A stretch of 64,000 nucleotides of DNA from Eunapius fragilis (lineage: Eukaryota > Porifera > Demospongiae > Spongillida > Spongillidae): NCBI GenBank assembly GCA_963681505.1, contig OY811991.1:3780438-3844437 (forward strand), read 5' to 3'. The translations under genes and the position numbers were made by a program. This document shows, piece after piece, positions 61,091 to 64,000 of the stretch; position 1 is the first letter of the stretch, and every line of letters starts with the position of its first letter. Under the pieces are notes generated by a model. The model had not been told where the DNA came from. It saw only the letters and a list, made by a program, of their open reading frames with translations, and ran no database searches.

Positions 61091-61805
61091 GCAGGTATAA
61101 TAACTGTACCCCATAGTTTTATATAACTGAGCCAGTAGCATCAGCTGTAACTTCATCCTGGAATTCCCATGCAGCATCTCATATTAACTACTGGATCGAG
61201 TTTTCCCTTCACCAACAGGCAGGCTCATCACTGACATACGTTACAGTGGGTGGGAGCCAGCAATGGCTTTTTGGTGCACATGCGATTTCACGTGACCCGG
61301 CTAGCAAATCACTGGCCAAAGTGACCTTGGGAATGACATTTGTGTAATCTGAGGTGTCGTTTGGCTATCCCGCCTATGCCATGTCATCTTTTGCTTTGTC
61401 ACCACCTTACTTTCTGCTGCCCACTCTGCCTTTTTAAGTTTCTTCTCATCATCCCAGTTAGCAGCAAGGTGACACTTCTCTTACTCGTTGACTACAACTC
61501 CATCATACTTTGAACTTCTGCTGATTCTTACTTTTACTGATGTCTTGTTGGGCCTGGGCAGCCGCCTCCTTATCTGGACCATCTGATAGCAGCTGCCCCA
61601 CCTTTGCCAGGCTGGCCTCCGCCTCCCTCCAGCCGATCCTCAACGCTTTGGTTGAAGGAGTGCTGGACCTCATGGCTGTACAATCTTCATTTTTATTTGA
61701 GATATTATAGAGATGAGTTTCAGCCAGTTTTTTCTTTGACTTGGTTCCCTCTAACATTTAATTGTGTTTATATATATATATTATAATTGTTGTTGATACT
61801 GGTTA
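61091..61805. other. Between two hairpin elements, no gene called
   Basis: Contains an 84-codon minus frame (61,757-61,503, Lys/Ala/Gln-rich, with WREAEASLAKVGQLLSDGPD) of coding-like composition but unrecognised, and a (ta)n run near 61,770. It could be a fragment of another element. Confidence 0.4.
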
Positions 61806-62616
61806 CTATAATTGAGGACAGCATCGAGGAAGTATATTGTAATGTGATGGTCAAATTAAGTGGAAATATCATGGTCCATACACAGGATTTTTAATCTGCA
61901 ATATTGAGATAAAACTTCTCTCTGATTTTATCACTGTTTAGAGCTTCAATCTTTCAAGTAAAAAAATTTAAATTCTATATTTTGGCTCAATTTGTGATTT
62001 TTTTGACTTAATCGGTTTCCATGGGATTTGAGGCATACATAACATTTTCTGCATCTCCTATGCTTTGTTCCAAACTATTTTTTGCTCTTTTTACTTAGCG
62101 TATGTCAACATGCGGTAACAAAAATAACAATGGAATAATTTTAAGTTGCTTCATAACTGCCCCATTAATGAGAAAATGATTATTTTCAGTGCGAAGTTGA
62201 GGCTTGAGGCTCAAGTACTCACTTTAGATAGCCATTTACAACGAAGGGGCTAACAAAACATGAGCTTCTTCAATTATTTCATTTATTCATTGTTGTTTTT
62301 GCTATTGCATGCCACGTAAAAGGGGCAAAACGAACAAAGCGTGTAGTTTGGGAACGGAACACAGAAGAAAAATGTTATGGATGCCTCAACTCCCATAGAA
62401 ACTGATTAAAGTCGAAAAAAAATCAACCCTGTATTGAATTGAGTCCAAAATATTGAATTTAACTTTTTAAAAAAATTTGAGACCCTAAACAGTGATAAAA
62501 TCAGATAAACCAATATAGGAGATAGAAAACCTATCTACTAGTGCATGGACCATGATATTTCCGCTTAATTGGACCGTCACATTGCAGCATACTTCTTCGA
62601 TGCTGTCCTTCACTTT
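61806..62616. mobile_element. 0.8-kb hairpin element
   Basis: Nearly the whole segment folds on itself. gaggacagcatcgaggaagt (61,814 on) pairs with its counterpart near 62,608-62,590, tggaaatatcatggtcca (about 61,860) pairs with tggaccatgatatttcc (62,546 on), and further matching runs through cataacattttctgcatc (about 62,038) to within about 60 bp of the centre near 62,210. Arms are diverged with small indels. Non-coding; MITE- or foldback-like. Confidence 0.8.
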
Positions 62617-64000
62617 TATTAACCTTAATCCTTTTGAAGTATTTGTAGATGTACTTTAACCAATGTATTTTAGTAATAAGGGGTGTATATTGAAAATTTC
62701 AATCAAATTATTCTTGATGGAAAAACAAACTCAATTTTGAAACACATAGAAGGGAGAATCTACCTGTCCTAATTATAATGATGTTTTTTTAACACCAGGT
62801 CCGTGAAAATCGAATACTTTTTTGGCCTATTTTGTCCAACTCACTTTTTTGGAAAATGAGTCGGAAGGGTTTTAATTGCCACAAATACCGATTTTGGTAG
62901 AGTACAACTCTCATATAATGTTTGGAGCTATTTTTAGCCATGTAACTGCTTCTGCCCAGAACCAGCATTCATTTAGGCCGACAGGGTAAGACCCGCTACC
63001 GGAAACGGGACACTTTTTTTCCACAACCATTTCTGCATTGATACGTAACATAAACTTGTTCACCTGGTTAGTATGGGTTGGGCTCGATCAAATTCTAGCA
63101 ATATCCTATCATCCTAGTGACGAAACAAGAACTGAACTCTCTTACATCTCGACTCCAGACCCAAATATTGGTTGTGTGCAGGCCCAATATTGGGTCCAGA
63201 GCCGAGTCAATATGGACGTTATTTGACACTAGCATGATAAAGCAAGTAGTGGACTACCCAGTAATAGCTTCATTTTGAAAATCTCCAAGTCACAGTCACA
63301 TTTTGGGAAGTAAAAAATATATACAACTAAGGTCATCTTATAAAGACGCATAACGTCGTCTAAACTATGTGGAAGTTGTCGCACATTACTACATCAGGGA
63401 CAATAGTCATGTACCCAGATCTGCTAGTCCCCAGGCCAAAATCAATTACAGTCACTTGTTTCTTGTTTGGGCGCAAGGCAAAAATAGCTGCATGTGGGTT
63501 TTGGTAGAGTTTTGTACATGAACTAAGCCAACAGAAGGCATAATTCTTGTTGTGGCCTTATACTCGAAATATGTATTAACTTGCGCTAAACGTCCTTGGA
63601 AAAAAGTGTCCTCAGCAACGCTTCGACATCGATAAATTTAGAACCGCATCACTTAGAATGGGGATAGCTTATAGATATGAGGCAGGTAACAATGCCAAAC
63701 GTCTTGGCGATGATTGAAATATCTAAATATATACTTTCCCCGGCAATTGCTGTTTTCTGACTAATTTCCCCAAAATTGGGGTTCGACAAAATATTCGATT
63801 TTAATGGACCCAGTATTAAAGAAAAACAATTTTTGGATCTTGAATGTGTGGGTGTTGATTTATAAATTACAACGTATCTGTTCATTTTAGGACAACTCGA
63901 CAAACAACTTACAAATATGCACATTGGGCTACACAAATTCAGTGGGCCATGGGCTATGACTGGAAGAGATTAAAGGATGCACTTCCAGTTCAGAATCACA
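62617..64000. other. Intergenic to window end, nothing recognised
   Basis: AT-rich sequence with no recognised coding region. A small inverted word pair caatattggttgtgtgcagg/cccaatattggg is present near 63,165-63,195. Open frames at 63,038-63,226 plus and 63,649-63,936 minus have no support. Confidence 0.45.

Noticed and set aside
61503-61757. 84-codon minus frame rich in Lys, Ala and Gln
   Set aside because: Coding-like but isolated between two hairpin elements and unrecognised. Kept only as a note in the intergenic entry.

Overview
The window looks like nuclear DNA of an early-branching metazoan, most likely a sponge. Genes are split by many very short introns (often 50-80 bp). Housekeeping, ciliary and germline-type orthologues are packed head-to-head or tail-to-tail, and the space between them is full of minisatellites, hairpin elements and G/C homopolymers. 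The sponge call is an inference from gene style; no marker in the window proves it.

Layout. 1-13.7 kb has no recognisable host gene. It holds an 18-bp minisatellite, a hAT transposase remnant, a 2.66-kb foldback palindrome, several hairpin elements and a broken retroelement fragment. 14.4-24 kb holds a minus-strand gene with two PH domains and, in opposite orientation, a shorter paralogue carrying only the second PH domain. Between these lie a TIR element, a 1.9-kb 24-bp satellite and a 0.9-kb 21-bp minisatellite. 24.1-32.8 kb holds three metabolic genes: a C11orf54-like metal-dependent hydrolase (-), ABHD11 (+) and aspartate dehydrogenase-domain protein ASPDH (-). 34.2-40.1 kb holds two cilium/centrosome genes in tandem, DRC2/CCDC65 and TBCCD1. 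40.4-46.0 kb holds a small Neuralized-domain protein and RANBP1, both minus. RANBP1 shares a 99-bp divergent promoter with an FKBP6 orthologue (46.1-51.6+ kb). 52-54.7 kb is a decayed, unidentified Cys-rich/zinc-finger coding cluster. 55.7-57.8 kb is a secreted phospholipase-D-fold protein. 58-64 kb is again mobile DNA: a composite hairpin element, a second foldback element related in protein content to the one at 3-5.7 kb, and an 0.8-kb hairpin.

Exon boundaries were read by eye from splice signals, reading-frame phase and recall of the human orthologues. Reconstructed lengths are close to the human ones for C11orf54 (303 aa), ASPDH (279 aa) and DRC2 (494 aa). The 5' end of ABHD11 and the 3' ends of FKBP6 and both PH genes were not found.

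The most unusual material is a group of long inverted-repeat elements. Two of them carry the same C-terminal transposase-like module (GYVT-x2-Y-[DN]-G-x2-W-x-GC, then FLHP and [FV]YP). A composite hairpin family has three composite copies and one partial copy.
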